A stretch of 31,287 nt of DNA from contig DDCQ01000008.1 in the NCBI GenBank assembly GCA_002334915.1, forward strand, positions 1-31,287. The letters run 5' to 3'. The stretch is from Porticoccaceae bacterium UBA2002 (GTDB taxonomy: Bacteria; Pseudomonadota; Gammaproteobacteria; Pseudomonadales; Porticoccaceae). Below are positions 17,791 through 24,545 of this stretch, piece after piece; the first letter of the stretch is position 1, and each line of letters starts with the position of its first letter. The position numbers were made by a program, and so were the translations under genes. Under the pieces are notes generated by a model. The model saw only the letters and a list, made by a program, of their open reading frames with translations, ran no database searches and was not told the origin of the DNA.

Positions 17791-17818
17791 GAAACTTCCG
17801 CGCCCAGCTCAAGTCAGA
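17791..17818 (+). promoter_or_regulatory. ECF-sigma-like promoter for the hvf-type operon
   Basis: GAAACTT (17791-17797), a 15-base spacer and GTCAGA (17813-17818) match the RpoE-type pattern GGAACTT-N15/16-GTCTAA at six of seven and four of six positions. The predicted start lies near 17825, about 63 bases before the first gene. Related bufferin operons in other bacteria are under ECF sigma control; here no sigma gene is adjacent. Confidence 0.45.
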
Positions 17819-17823
17819 ATAGC

Positions 17824-17849
17824 ATCCCAATACCATCCTGGTTGGGGAT
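17824..17849 (+). other. Leader hairpin upstream of the EGKCG peptide gene
   Basis: ATCCCAA (17824-17830) pairs with TTGGGGAT (17842-17849), with one bulged base and an 11-base loop. If the ECF-like promoter is real, the hairpin lies at the very 5' end of the mRNA and could stabilise it. It could instead be a DNA operator. Confidence 0.4.
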
Positions 17850-17887
17850 ATCTGGAGTAATACTAGTCAATACAAGGAGAAGTTCTA

Positions 17888-18127
17888 ATGACCAAGCAAT
17901 CTATCAAACCTATGGCCGCCGCAGTAGGCGTTGCATTTGCAGCCAGCATAGCCCTGGCCCCGGCAGCAATGGCCAGCACCAACCCTTTCCAAGCAGACCA
18001 ACTTTCATCCGGTTACAACCTGGCAGGCAAGCATGCCGAGGGCAAGTGTGGTGAAGGCAAGTGCGGCGGTGACAAAGCCAAAGACGAGGGCAAGTGCGGC
18101 GAAGGCAAATGTGGTGGCGCTTCCTAG
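17888..18127 (+). CDS. hvfA: HvfA/bufferin-type RiPP precursor with four EGKCG motifs
   Basis: This 79-residue secreted peptide has a strong ribosome site (AAGGAGA, 17874-17880). A Sec signal peptide (about 1-29) ends with the cleavage motif A-M-A before Ser30. A leader-like segment NPFQADQLSSGYNLAG follows. The core carries four EGKCG motifs in two tandem pairs: residues 51-60 and 67-76, with Cys54, 59, 70 and 75 and a GDKAKD spacer. In the known family a DUF692 enzyme and a DUF2063 partner convert the Cys of EGKCG to copper-binding oxazolone/thioamide or thiooxazole-type groups. Both proteins are encoded directly downstream. The assignment rests on the motif plus this context. The product should be a periplasmic Cu(I)-sequestering peptide; modification chemistry and metal are inferred. 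Confidence 0.88.
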   Translation: MTKQSIKPMAAAVGVAFAASIALAPAAMASTNPFQADQLSSGYNLAGKHAEGKCGEGKCGGDKAKDEGKCGEGKCGGAS

Positions 18128-18163
18128 CCTGCAGTAACTACCATAACAACAATCAATAAAAAT

Positions 18164-19012
18164 ATGACCAGCCAATATCCAGTAACAGGTGCAGGTCTGG
18201 GACTGAGGCGGGCTCTTCTGGGCCCGCTCTCGTCCGTTACCAGCGACCAGCTGCAGTTTATAGAAGTGGCACCAGAAAACTGGATTGATGTGGGTGGCCG
18301 CTATGGAAAAGCCTTTCGAGAATACAGCGAAAGATTTCCCACGGTACTCCACGGCCTGTCCCTCTCCATAGGCTCACCCGCACCACTGGATTGGGAGTTA
18401 CTCAAAAGCATCAAAGCCTTTATGGCCGAACATTCCATCCGCTGCTACACCGAGCACCTCAGTTACTGCAGCGACAGCGGTCATCTCTACGACCTGATGC
18501 CCATTCCCTTTACCCAACAGGCCGTCGACTATGTGGCCGAGCGCATCAGCCAGATCCAGGACTTTTTAGGGCAGCGCATCGCCATGGAAAATGTCTCCTA
18601 TTACGCCGCCCCCCAGCAGGAAATGTCCGAGATAGAATTTACCAACGCAGTAATCGCAAAAGCCGACTGCAATTTGCTCCTCGACGTAAATAATATTTAT
18701 GTTAACAGCATTAACCACAGCTACGACCCCTATGATTTTTTGACAGCGCTGCCGGGTCACAGAGTGGTTTACGGCCATATTGCCGGCCACTATCAAGAAG
18801 CAGAAGATCTGCGCGTAGATACCCATGGCGCCGATGTCATAGACCAAGTCTGGGACCTTCTAGCCGCGGCCTACCAGCAATTTGGAGCATTCCCCACATT
18901 GCTGGAGAGAGACTTCAATATACCCCCGGTGCCCCAGTTGCTGCAGGAAGTCAGCCATATCAGAGAGCTGCAGCAAAGGGCCAGCAGCGAGGCACAGCTG
19001 GCTCATGGCTAA
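18164..19012 (+). CDS. hvfB: DUF692 multinuclear non-heme iron oxidase (HvfB/BufB-like)
   Basis: This member of the MNIO family (TIM barrel, DUF692) oxidatively modifies Cys residues in RiPP precursors. The 282 residues are typical. Putative iron ligands are visible: His63 (LHGLSLSIG), Glu97/His98 (TEHLSY), Glu142 with Asn143 (MENVSYY), Asp174 with Asn176/177 (LLLDVNNIYVN), His205 and His209 (YGHIAGH), Asp219/His221 (DTHG) and Glu248 (LLERDFNIP). The ATG at 18164 lies 36 bases after the peptide gene with no terminator between them. The ribosome site is poor, which may keep enzyme levels well below peptide levels. The 3' end overlaps hvfC by 8 bases. Confidence 0.93.
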   Translation: MTSQYPVTGAGLGLRRALLGPLSSVTSDQLQFIEVAPENWIDVGGRYGKAFREYSERFPTVLHGLSLSIGSPAPLDWELLKSIKAFMAEHSIRCYTEHLSYCSDSGHLYDLMPIPFTQQAVDYVAERISQIQDFLGQRIAMENVSYYAAPQQEMSEIEFTNAVIAKADCNLLLDVNNIYVNSINHSYDPYDFLTALPGHRVVYGHIAGHYQEAEDLRVDTHGADVIDQVWDLLAAAYQQFGAFPTLLERDFNIPPVPQLLQEVSHIRELQQRASSEAQLAHG

Positions 19013-19775
19013 TCACAAGCAGCACCACAACTTTCACGAAACACAGCTGCAATTTGCCGCCCATATTCGCCACCCACAGCAGAATCCAGCACCGGCAGAT
19101 ATAGAAGACCGCCGCCTGGCAATCTATCGCAACCTGTTCTACAACAATATCGAGAGCTTTCTGGCCTCAGGCTTCCCGGTGCTAAAATCCATTATTGAAG
19201 AGGCCCATTGGCACAGCATGGTGCGAGATTTTATCCATCGTCACCAGAGTCACAGCCCGCTGTTTTTAAAAATCAGCGAAGAGTTTCTCAGCTACCTGCA
19301 AACCGAGCGCACCGCCGACGCCCGCGACCCCGAATTTATGCTTGAACTGGCCCATTATGAATGGGTTGAGCTAGCCCTGGATATATCGACTATAGATATT
19401 CCAAATAACCTCCAGCCCCAGGCCAATATACTCGACGATATCCCCCAGCTTTCACCCACCGCCTGGCGCTTTACTTACCAGTACCCGGTGCACAGAATCG
19501 GCCCCCAGTATCAGCCGGCAGCAGGGCAGATAGAGCCAACCTCACTGATTGTCTATCGCACGCGAGCCCTGCAAATAGGCTTTATGGAGACCAACCCCAC
19601 TACCCTTCGACTGCTGGATATTATCGAGTCTCAACAGTGCAGCGGCAGACAGGCTATAGTTAAATTAGCCGAAGAAATTAACCACCCCGAGCCTGACAGC
19701 TTAGTAGAATTTGGCGCAGAGATAATCAGTCAGCTGTACAACAAAGACATTATCAGCGGTTTTCGGCCTAATTAA
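19005..19775 (+). CDS. hvfC: DUF2063 partner protein (HvfC/BufC-like)
   Basis: The ATG at 19005 overlaps the hvfB stop by 8 bases (translational coupling). This gives 256 residues, the usual DUF2063 length; a longer in-frame reading from 18882 lies wholly inside hvfB and is rejected. The N-terminal DUF2063 domain covers about 10-100 with RRLAIYRNLFYNN (36-48) and GFPVLKSI (56-63). FMLELAHYEWVELAL at 111-125 begins the C-terminal domain. In characterised systems this protein binds the precursor leader and presents it to the MNIO enzyme. No signal peptide is seen, consistent with cytoplasmic modification before export. No DoxX-like fourth gene (hvfD) follows; the next gene is mlaA. Confidence 0.92.
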   Translation: MANHKQHHNFHETQLQFAAHIRHPQQNPAPADIEDRRLAIYRNLFYNNIESFLASGFPVLKSIIEEAHWHSMVRDFIHRHQSHSPLFLKISEEFLSYLQTERTADARDPEFMLELAHYEWVELALDISTIDIPNNLQPQANILDDIPQLSPTAWRFTYQYPVHRIGPQYQPAAGQIEPTSLIVYRTRALQIGFMETNPTTLRLLDIIESQQCSGRQAIVKLAEEINHPEPDSLVEFGAEIISQLYNKDIISGFRPN

Positions 19776-19870
19776 GAACTAAAATTTATTGTATGCAGGG
19801 TTGCAGCAGCAGTAGAATAACCAGAGTCAAACGGATCAGCAAAACCGCTTTTATGCGATAATGGATAACA

Positions 19871-20602
19871 ATGAACGGCGAGAAATGGATGATTAAACTA
19901 ACTCAACAGTTGCAGATAGGGTTGCTCTGCCTGATGGCCGTGGCGTCATTTGCCCATTCCTCAGAAGCAAAAGACCCAGACCCCTACGAAAACCTCAACA
20001 GAAAATCTCACAGCTTTAACGAGACCCTGGATAAATACATCGCCCGTCCTGCAGCAAAAATTTATGCCAACACCATGCCCGATCCGGTTGAGAGAGGCGT
20101 GGTTAACTTCTTTAGCAACCTAGACGAGCTAACCAACATAGCCAACGACCTGCTGCAGGCCAAGTTTGGCCAGGCGGCCAATGATACAGGGCGGTTTTTA
20201 ATCAACAGCACATTGGGTATAGGCGGATTATTCGATGTCGCCTCGCGAGCGGGGCTACCCAAAGGGGAGGGTGAAGATTTTGGCCAAACTCTGGGTGCCT
20301 GGGGTGTGGGTGAAGGGCCCTATCTAATGTTACCTCTGGTCGGCCCCTCCACATTGCGAGACGCGCCCTCCAAATATATTGATAGCTTTGCCAACCCTGT
20401 CTCCTATATGGACGACGTCTCAACGCGCAACAGTCTCAGGCTGGTAGGCCTGGTGTCCATGCGAGCCGAGCTGCTGGGGTTGGACGACGCAATTTCCGGT
20501 GACAGCTACCTGTTTGTCAGAGATGTGTATCTGCAGCGCCGGGACTATCTGGTCAAAGACGGAGCCATAGAAGACGACTTTGGTGATCTCGACGATTACT
20601 AA
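19871..20602 (+). CDS. mlaA: MlaA/VacJ-type phospholipid trafficking protein, without lipobox
   Basis: MlaA sits in the outer membrane and removes misplaced phospholipids from the outer leaflet, passing them to MlaC. Family motifs are clear: DPYENLNRKSHSFNETLDKY (about 36-55), FLINSTLGIGGLFDVA, FGQTLGAWGVGEGPYLMLP, STLRDA and a C-terminal YLQRRDYLV. The signal peptide (LLCLMAVASFAHSSEA) lacks a lipobox, unlike E. coli MlaA; several Pseudomonas-type homologues also appear not to be lipoproteins. Start ATG 19871 is the longest; ATG 19889 gives a cleaner signal peptide and is equally plausible. No mlaBCDEF lies in the window. It precedes the PP2C/STAS pair, a neighbourhood also seen in pseudomonads. 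The 95-base gap before it shows no clear terminator. Confidence 0.93.
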   Translation: MNGEKWMIKLTQQLQIGLLCLMAVASFAHSSEAKDPDPYENLNRKSHSFNETLDKYIARPAAKIYANTMPDPVERGVVNFFSNLDELTNIANDLLQAKFGQAANDTGRFLINSTLGIGGLFDVASRAGLPKGEGEDFGQTLGAWGVGEGPYLMLPLVGPSTLRDAPSKYIDSFANPVSYMDDVSTRNSLRLVGLVSMRAELLGLDDAISGDSYLFVRDVYLQRRDYLVKDGAIEDDFGDLDDY

Positions 20603-20719
20603 ACCGGCAGGTAAAAACCCAATTTAAGATTGTTGTGCGCAGCTAGTCTTGTTACCCTCGCACAAAGCAGCCGTGGCTCTCAGCAGAGACCACCAAGAAA
20701 TAGTTAAAGCCGGTAAACA

Positions 20720-21904
20720 ATGAGCGAACTAAAGGGCCCAGTAATACTCGTCGACCACGACGATATCGGGCTACAAAACCTAAAGGCAGACTTTAAGGCT
20801 GTTGGACAACAGTCTCTAACCGCAGCGGACAATCAGTCCATAGCCGCCATCTGCGACGACCCCCTAAGTCAACTGGTTGTGCTGCGCGCCAAAAACACTC
20901 CTATAGACACACCCGAACAAATGGCCCAACTCGAACAGATCTGTGAACAGTATCTGGTGGTTATGGCCCTCGACGAAGCCGACCTGCACCGGGCCACCGA
21001 ATTCTTCCGCCTGGGTGCCGCCGATGTACTCACCGCCGGCGAGAGCGCCAAAGAGCTCAAACTCACCCTGGCCCGAGTAGACAACCTGGCCGAAACCCGC
21101 CGCCGCGCCGACCAGTACAGCACCGAGCTGGAAAAAACCAACCTCGAACTGCAAGAGAGCCTGCGCCTGCTCAAGCAAGACCAGCTAGCCGGCCTGGAAG
21201 TACAAAAAAGCCTAATGCCCGAGAGCCCACTGGCCTTTGGCGACTACGAAATATCCCATTCAATTACACCGTCGCTGTATCTAAGCGGCGACTTTGTTGG
21301 CTACAACTTTGTGCTCGACCGCTACCTGCTATTTTACTTTGCCGACGTCTCCGGCCACGGCGCCTCCTCAGCCTTTGTCACAGTACTGCTGCGCTTTATG
21401 ATCGGCCGAGTAATCCGCCGCCATATGCTGGAAAAAGACTACGTGGCCCTGGCCCAGGCACCAGAGGGCCTGGTAGAGCATATCAACAACCAGCTACTGG
21501 CCACCGGCCTGGGCAAGCATCTCACCATAGTGGCTGGCTCACTGGACACCGAGACCAGACAGCTGCGCTACGTAGTGGGCGCCCAGCAACCCCAGCCCAT
21601 ATTAATTACCGACAACAAAGCCAGATACCTGCCCGGCAAAGGCAAGCCCGCAGGTATTTTTGAAGATGCCAGCTGGACAGTAGAGCAGATGCATCTGCCC
21701 GAGCGCTTCGCCCTGGTCTTGTTGTCCGACGGTGTCTACGACCTGTTGCCCAATAAAGAAATAGCCCAGAAAGAGCGCACTCTGCTGCGCTATCTGTCCA
21801 CCAGCTCCGGCAATATAGACCAGCTAAAAGAAGCCCTGTTTATCGACTATATAGAAGACCCCCAAGACGATATCTCCGTGCTGCTGCTAACGGGGGGCAT
21901 GTAA
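20720..21904 (+). CDS. Pseudo-receiver/PP2C (SpoIIE-type) phosphatase
   Basis: A CheY-like domain (about 7-120), a coiled coil (about 121-160, ETRRRADQYSTELEKTNLEL) and a PP2C/SpoIIE phosphatase domain (about 178-394). The phosphatase metal-binding residues are intact: Asp191 in SGDFVGY, Asp209 in FADVSGHG, and LLSDGVYDL near the end. The receiver keeps the acidic pocket (VDHDD, residues 11-15), but beta-3 reads LVVLRAKNTP, so Arg56 replaces the phospho-acceptor Asp. It is therefore probably not controlled by phosphorylation. The architecture is like RssB/HsbR-type regulators. The TAA at 21902-21904 is followed immediately by the STAS gene start. The likely role is to dephosphorylate that STAS protein in a partner-switching circuit. 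Confidence 0.88.
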   Translation: MSELKGPVILVDHDDIGLQNLKADFKAVGQQSLTAADNQSIAAICDDPLSQLVVLRAKNTPIDTPEQMAQLEQICEQYLVVMALDEADLHRATEFFRLGAADVLTAGESAKELKLTLARVDNLAETRRRADQYSTELEKTNLELQESLRLLKQDQLAGLEVQKSLMPESPLAFGDYEISHSITPSLYLSGDFVGYNFVLDRYLLFYFADVSGHGASSAFVTVLLRFMIGRVIRRHMLEKDYVALAQAPEGLVEHINNQLLATGLGKHLTIVAGSLDTETRQLRYVVGAQQPQPILITDNKARYLPGKGKPAGIFEDASWTVEQMHLPERFALVLLSDGVYDLLPNKEIAQKERTLLRYLSTSSGNIDQLKEALFIDYIEDPQDDISVLLLTGGM

Positions 21905-22390
21905 TTGAGCGCGGGTAAAATCCTGGTCTCGGATAAAGACGGCAACTACCTGATCAAGTTTAGCGGCGACGTTCGCGTCAACCTCTGCGGCTCATTAAAC
22001 CACCATATGGACGCCATATTTGGCAGCAGCGGCGTGCAGCGCGTAGTAATAGATATGCTGGACGCCGAGTGCGTAGACAGCACCACCCTGGGCCTAATCG
22101 CCAAGCTAGCCCTGCACTGCCGCAAAGAATACAGCATCAATGTACAGCTGTTTTGCCAAAACCCCAGCATACTGCGCACCCTCAGCTGCATGAGCTTCGA
22201 CGAAATTATTGATATCCACCAAGAAGTACCCGATATAGAAGCCGACCTCCACGCCATAGAATCCATCAATTCAGATATAGACGAAGTGCGCCGCCAGGTA
22301 CTGGAAGCCCACAAACTCCTCACCCAGCTAAGCCCCGACAGCAGCAAAGAATTCACCGACCTGATCCGCGCCCTGGAATCTGGTAACTAG
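21905..22390 (+). CDS. STAS-domain anti-sigma factor antagonist
   Basis: The 161-residue protein starts at TTG 21905, directly after the upstream TAA, with GGGGGG about 8 bases before it; translation is probably coupled. The STAS domain covers about 14-105 (YLIKFSGDVRVNLCG, then VVIDMLDAECVDSTTLGL). Ser59 in VDSTTLG aligns with the Ser that is phosphorylated in SpoIIAA-type proteins. A helical acidic extension (about 110-161) follows, as in HsbA-like proteins. No anti-sigma kinase (HATPase) gene is adjacent, so the opposing kinase must be encoded elsewhere. The target is unknown. Confidence 0.87.
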   Translation: MSAGKILVSDKDGNYLIKFSGDVRVNLCGSLNHHMDAIFGSSGVQRVVIDMLDAECVDSTTLGLIAKLALHCRKEYSINVQLFCQNPSILRTLSCMSFDEIIDIHQEVPDIEADLHAIESINSDIDEVRRQVLEAHKLLTQLSPDSSKEFTDLIRALESGN

Positions 22391-22505
22391 TGACAGCAAA
22401 TTTTGCGCATCAAAAACTTGCTAAACCGCAGATTCTGTATTAACACTTAAGTACAGGCTCTAATAATAGATTCAATATAAACACCGCCCGCTATCTCAAT
22501 AGGCA

Positions 22506-22532
22506 ACACCAGAGTCTCTGGGACTCTGGTGT
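22506..22532. other. Perfect 11-bp hairpin upstream of the fecR-like gene
   Basis: ACACCAGAGTC (22506-22516) pairs perfectly with GACTCTGGTGT (22522-22532) around TCTGG. No T-run follows, so termination of the PP2C/STAS transcript is only one option. It lies 62 bases before the preferred fecR-like start and could act in its leader. The rest of 22391-22593 shows no gene. Confidence 0.5.
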
Positions 22533-22593
22533 TCTGCAATTGCCGCTACTTAAGGACCTTGCACTGGCGACCACTTTTAACGGGGGCAGCAAC

Positions 22594-23715
22594 TTGAACG
22601 CGCATAGCAGTAAAGCAGAGCAGGGCAACAGCCTCGACAGCACGCATAGCGCTGCCCCTAAAGAAGATATCGAACAGCAAGCTGCCGATTGGCTGCTGCG
22701 CCTCGACACCGAGCAAGGGCCCAGTCGACAAGAGATTGCCCAGCTCAGAAGCTGGCTCAAGCGCAGCCCAGTCCACAAAGAACAGTTCCAGCGCCTCACC
22801 CAATACTGGCACTGCACCAACCTGCCCGCCGACCTAATAAACTCACCAGCCGACAGCGCACAACCAGAGGTTGCCAAAGCCAAGCCGGGCTCCCGTTTTA
22901 AGCGCCTGTTCAGCAGCGGCTGGCGAATCGCAGCCACAGCAGGTGCCAGTCTGTCCGTCACCGCCGCCATCGTCATGGGCTTACTGCTAATGGATAACAA
23001 CAGCGGCATCTCCGGCAATGGCATCTACGAAACCCGCACCGGCGAACAAAACAGCATCACCCTAGTCGACGGCTCAGTCATCCAGCTCAACACCGGCAGC
23101 CGCATCCACGTAAACTTCGTCGACAACCAGCGCACCGTATCCCTTATGGCTGGCGAAGTGCACTTCGAAGCCGCCAAAGACACCACCAGGCCCTTCATAG
23201 TCAAAGCCCGCGAAGGCCTAGTGCGCGCCGTAGGCACCGCCTTTACAGTGCGCCTGCAGCCACAGGCCCTAAAAGTAGTAGTAGCCGAAGGCAAAGTAGC
23301 ACTGGCCACCAGCCTCGACAAACCCAACAGTGACAACAACACAGCAGAGACCGTAAAACGAGCAGTAGATCGCGGCTATCTGATAGAGGGGCAGACAGTC
23401 GACTTTATACCCGAAGCCGACAAAGGCCTGGGCAATGAAATCCAAGAACTCAAACAGGATGACCTAGACCAACAGCTAGCCTGGCGCAAAGGGATGCTAC
23501 TGTTTTCAGGCGAACCCCTATCTGAAGTCATAACCGAGGTAAATCGATATACCTCACTAAAAATCGAAATTATCGACGCACAGATAGCCGACATAAGAAT
23601 AGGCGGCCATTTCAAAGTAGACGAAACCGAAGCCATGCTACATGCCCTAGAAATGAGCTTCGGCATCCAAGTAACCCGCCCCAGCGACAACACAGTTCAC
23701 CTAGCCCTAAAATAA
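22594..23715 (+). CDS. FecR-type anti-sigma regulator, orphan
   Basis: FecR proteins span the inner membrane and relay a periplasmic signal to an ECF sigma factor. An N-terminal cytoplasmic DUF4880-like region (about 23-72, QQAADWLLRLD then LRSWLKRSPVHKEQFQ) precedes one membrane helix (about 110-133). The FecR domain follows (about 142-237, ITLVDGSVIQLNTGSRI, then VRAVGTAFTV). The end is STN/DUF4974-like (LAWRKGMLLFSGEPL, about 290-373). TTG 22594 is preferred because CGGGGGC precedes it. TTG 22540 adds 18 residues but lies only 7 bases after a hairpin and lacks a ribosome site. FecR genes usually sit next to an ECF sigma gene and a TonB receptor; neither is present here. Codon use is strongly C/A-ending, like the PP2C and STAS genes. 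Confidence 0.85.
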   Translation: MNAHSSKAEQGNSLDSTHSAAPKEDIEQQAADWLLRLDTEQGPSRQEIAQLRSWLKRSPVHKEQFQRLTQYWHCTNLPADLINSPADSAQPEVAKAKPGSRFKRLFSSGWRIAATAGASLSVTAAIVMGLLLMDNNSGISGNGIYETRTGEQNSITLVDGSVIQLNTGSRIHVNFVDNQRTVSLMAGEVHFEAAKDTTRPFIVKAREGLVRAVGTAFTVRLQPQALKVVVAEGKVALATSLDKPNSDNNTAETVKRAVDRGYLIEGQTVDFIPEADKGLGNEIQELKQDDLDQQLAWRKGMLLFSGEPLSEVITEVNRYTSLKIEIIDAQIADIRIGGHFKVDETEAMLHALEMSFGIQVTRPSDNTVHLALK

Positions 23716-23759
23716 CCAACCCCCCACCCCAGCGCCCGAACGTCACCCCAGCAAACCCC

Positions 23760-23785
23760 GTCACCCCAGCGTAGGCTGGAGCCTC
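23760..23785 (+). repeat. REP-like hairpin copy
   Basis: CCAGC-GTAG-GCTGG (23766-23779) within GTCACCCCAGCGTAGG, followed by CTGGAGCCTC. It matches in diverged form the units at 17704 and 24466. A partial copy of GTCACCCCAGC precedes it near 23742. The remainder of 23716-23967 shows no gene. Confidence 0.65.
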
Positions 23786-23967
23786 AGCACCCAGTCACCA
23801 AAGCTAGCTATGTTATCCGATAGGGAGGGTAATCAAAATCTTGGCTTTGGTGTAGGTCTGTTGGCATGGACTGGGCAACAATAAAACAAAAATTAAGCTG
23901 GCAATAGAAAAAACCAATCCTAGGATCTATAACTAACCTAAGCCAAATCTCCCCAAAAGGTCACCCC

Positions 23968-24375
23968 ATGCCAACCACAATCCCCGGTCAATGCCTCTGC
24001 GGCCGCATCACCTTCTCAGCCGAACCCGCCAGCCACAAAATGGATGCCTGTCATTGCCTCCAGTGCCGCAAGTGGAGCGGTGGTGTGCTGTTTGCGGTGG
24101 TCTGTTCGTCGCTGCAGATTAATAATGAATCTGAGCTAACCGCCTATCAGTCCTCCGACTGGGGTGAGCGGTTGTTTTGTCGCCACTGCGGCAGCAATTT
24201 ATTTTGGCGCATGCTGGACCATTCTATTGTGGCGGTGATGCCCCAGGCCTTTGATGACCCGTCGCAGTTTAAATTGGCGGCTGAGGTGTTTATTGATGAA
24301 AAGCCGGGTAACTATAGCTTTGCTGGTAACAGCAAAAAATTGACGGGTGAGGAGTTTATGGGGCTGTATGACTGA
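23968..24375 (+). CDS. GFA-domain zinc protein (Gfa/CENP-V-like)
   Basis: This 135-residue protein of the GFA family (PF04828, named for glutathione-dependent formaldehyde-activating enzyme) has the full zinc cysteine pattern: Cys9 and Cys11 (GQCLCGRITF), Cys28, Cys30 and Cys33 (CHCLQCRKWSG), then Cys71 and Cys74 (CRHCGSNLFW). Most members are of unknown function, and formaldehyde activity should not be assumed. The ATG has AAAGG 8 bases upstream. Codon use changes inside the gene: the first ~30 codons are C-ending, the rest richer in T and G. It converges on lysR across a repeat array. Confidence 0.9.
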   Translation: MPTTIPGQCLCGRITFSAEPASHKMDACHCLQCRKWSGGVLFAVVCSSLQINNESELTAYQSSDWGERLFCRHCGSNLFWRMLDHSIVAVMPQAFDDPSQFKLAAEVFIDEKPGNYSFAGNSKKLTGEEFMGLYD

Positions 24376-24400
24376 GTCACCTGATAATGAGGTGGCTCGG

Positions 24401-24529
24401 CTGGGGGTGACGTTCCTTCGCTGAGGTGGTTTTAGTGTCATTCTCGCGTAGGCGGGAATCTTTTGGAGGCCCCAGCCTACGCTGGGGTGACGTTCCTGCG
24501 CTGGGGTGACGTTCCTGCGCTGGCGTGAC
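24401..24529. repeat. REP-like repeat cluster between GFA gene and lysR
   Basis: Two hairpin units face each other: 24437-24460 (GTCATTCTCGCG...GGCGGGAATC) and the reverse-oriented CCCAGCCTACGCTGGGG ending GTGAC at 24491. GGTGACGTTCCTGCGCTG then repeats in tandem with a 19-base period (24480-24498, 24499-24517, partial to 24529). A diverged copy lies at 24401-24423. It probably marks the ends of the two convergent genes. Confidence 0.8.
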
Positions 24530-24545
24530 AACGATTTTATTGAGG

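Noticed and set aside
18005-18352. 115-codon minus-strand reading frame across the RiPP peptide gene and start of hvfB
   Set aside because: It is antisense to two well-supported genes. Its sequence mirrors their repetitive codons and has no ribosome site or family resemblance.
18882-19004. Longer N-terminus for the DUF2063 protein
   Set aside because: The extra 41 codons lie wholly inside hvfB and do not resemble the family; ATG 19005 gives the standard length and overlap.
24401-24529. CRISPR array
   Set aside because: The 19-base units are directly adjacent with no unique spacers, and no cas gene is present; it fits a REP-derived tandem repeat.
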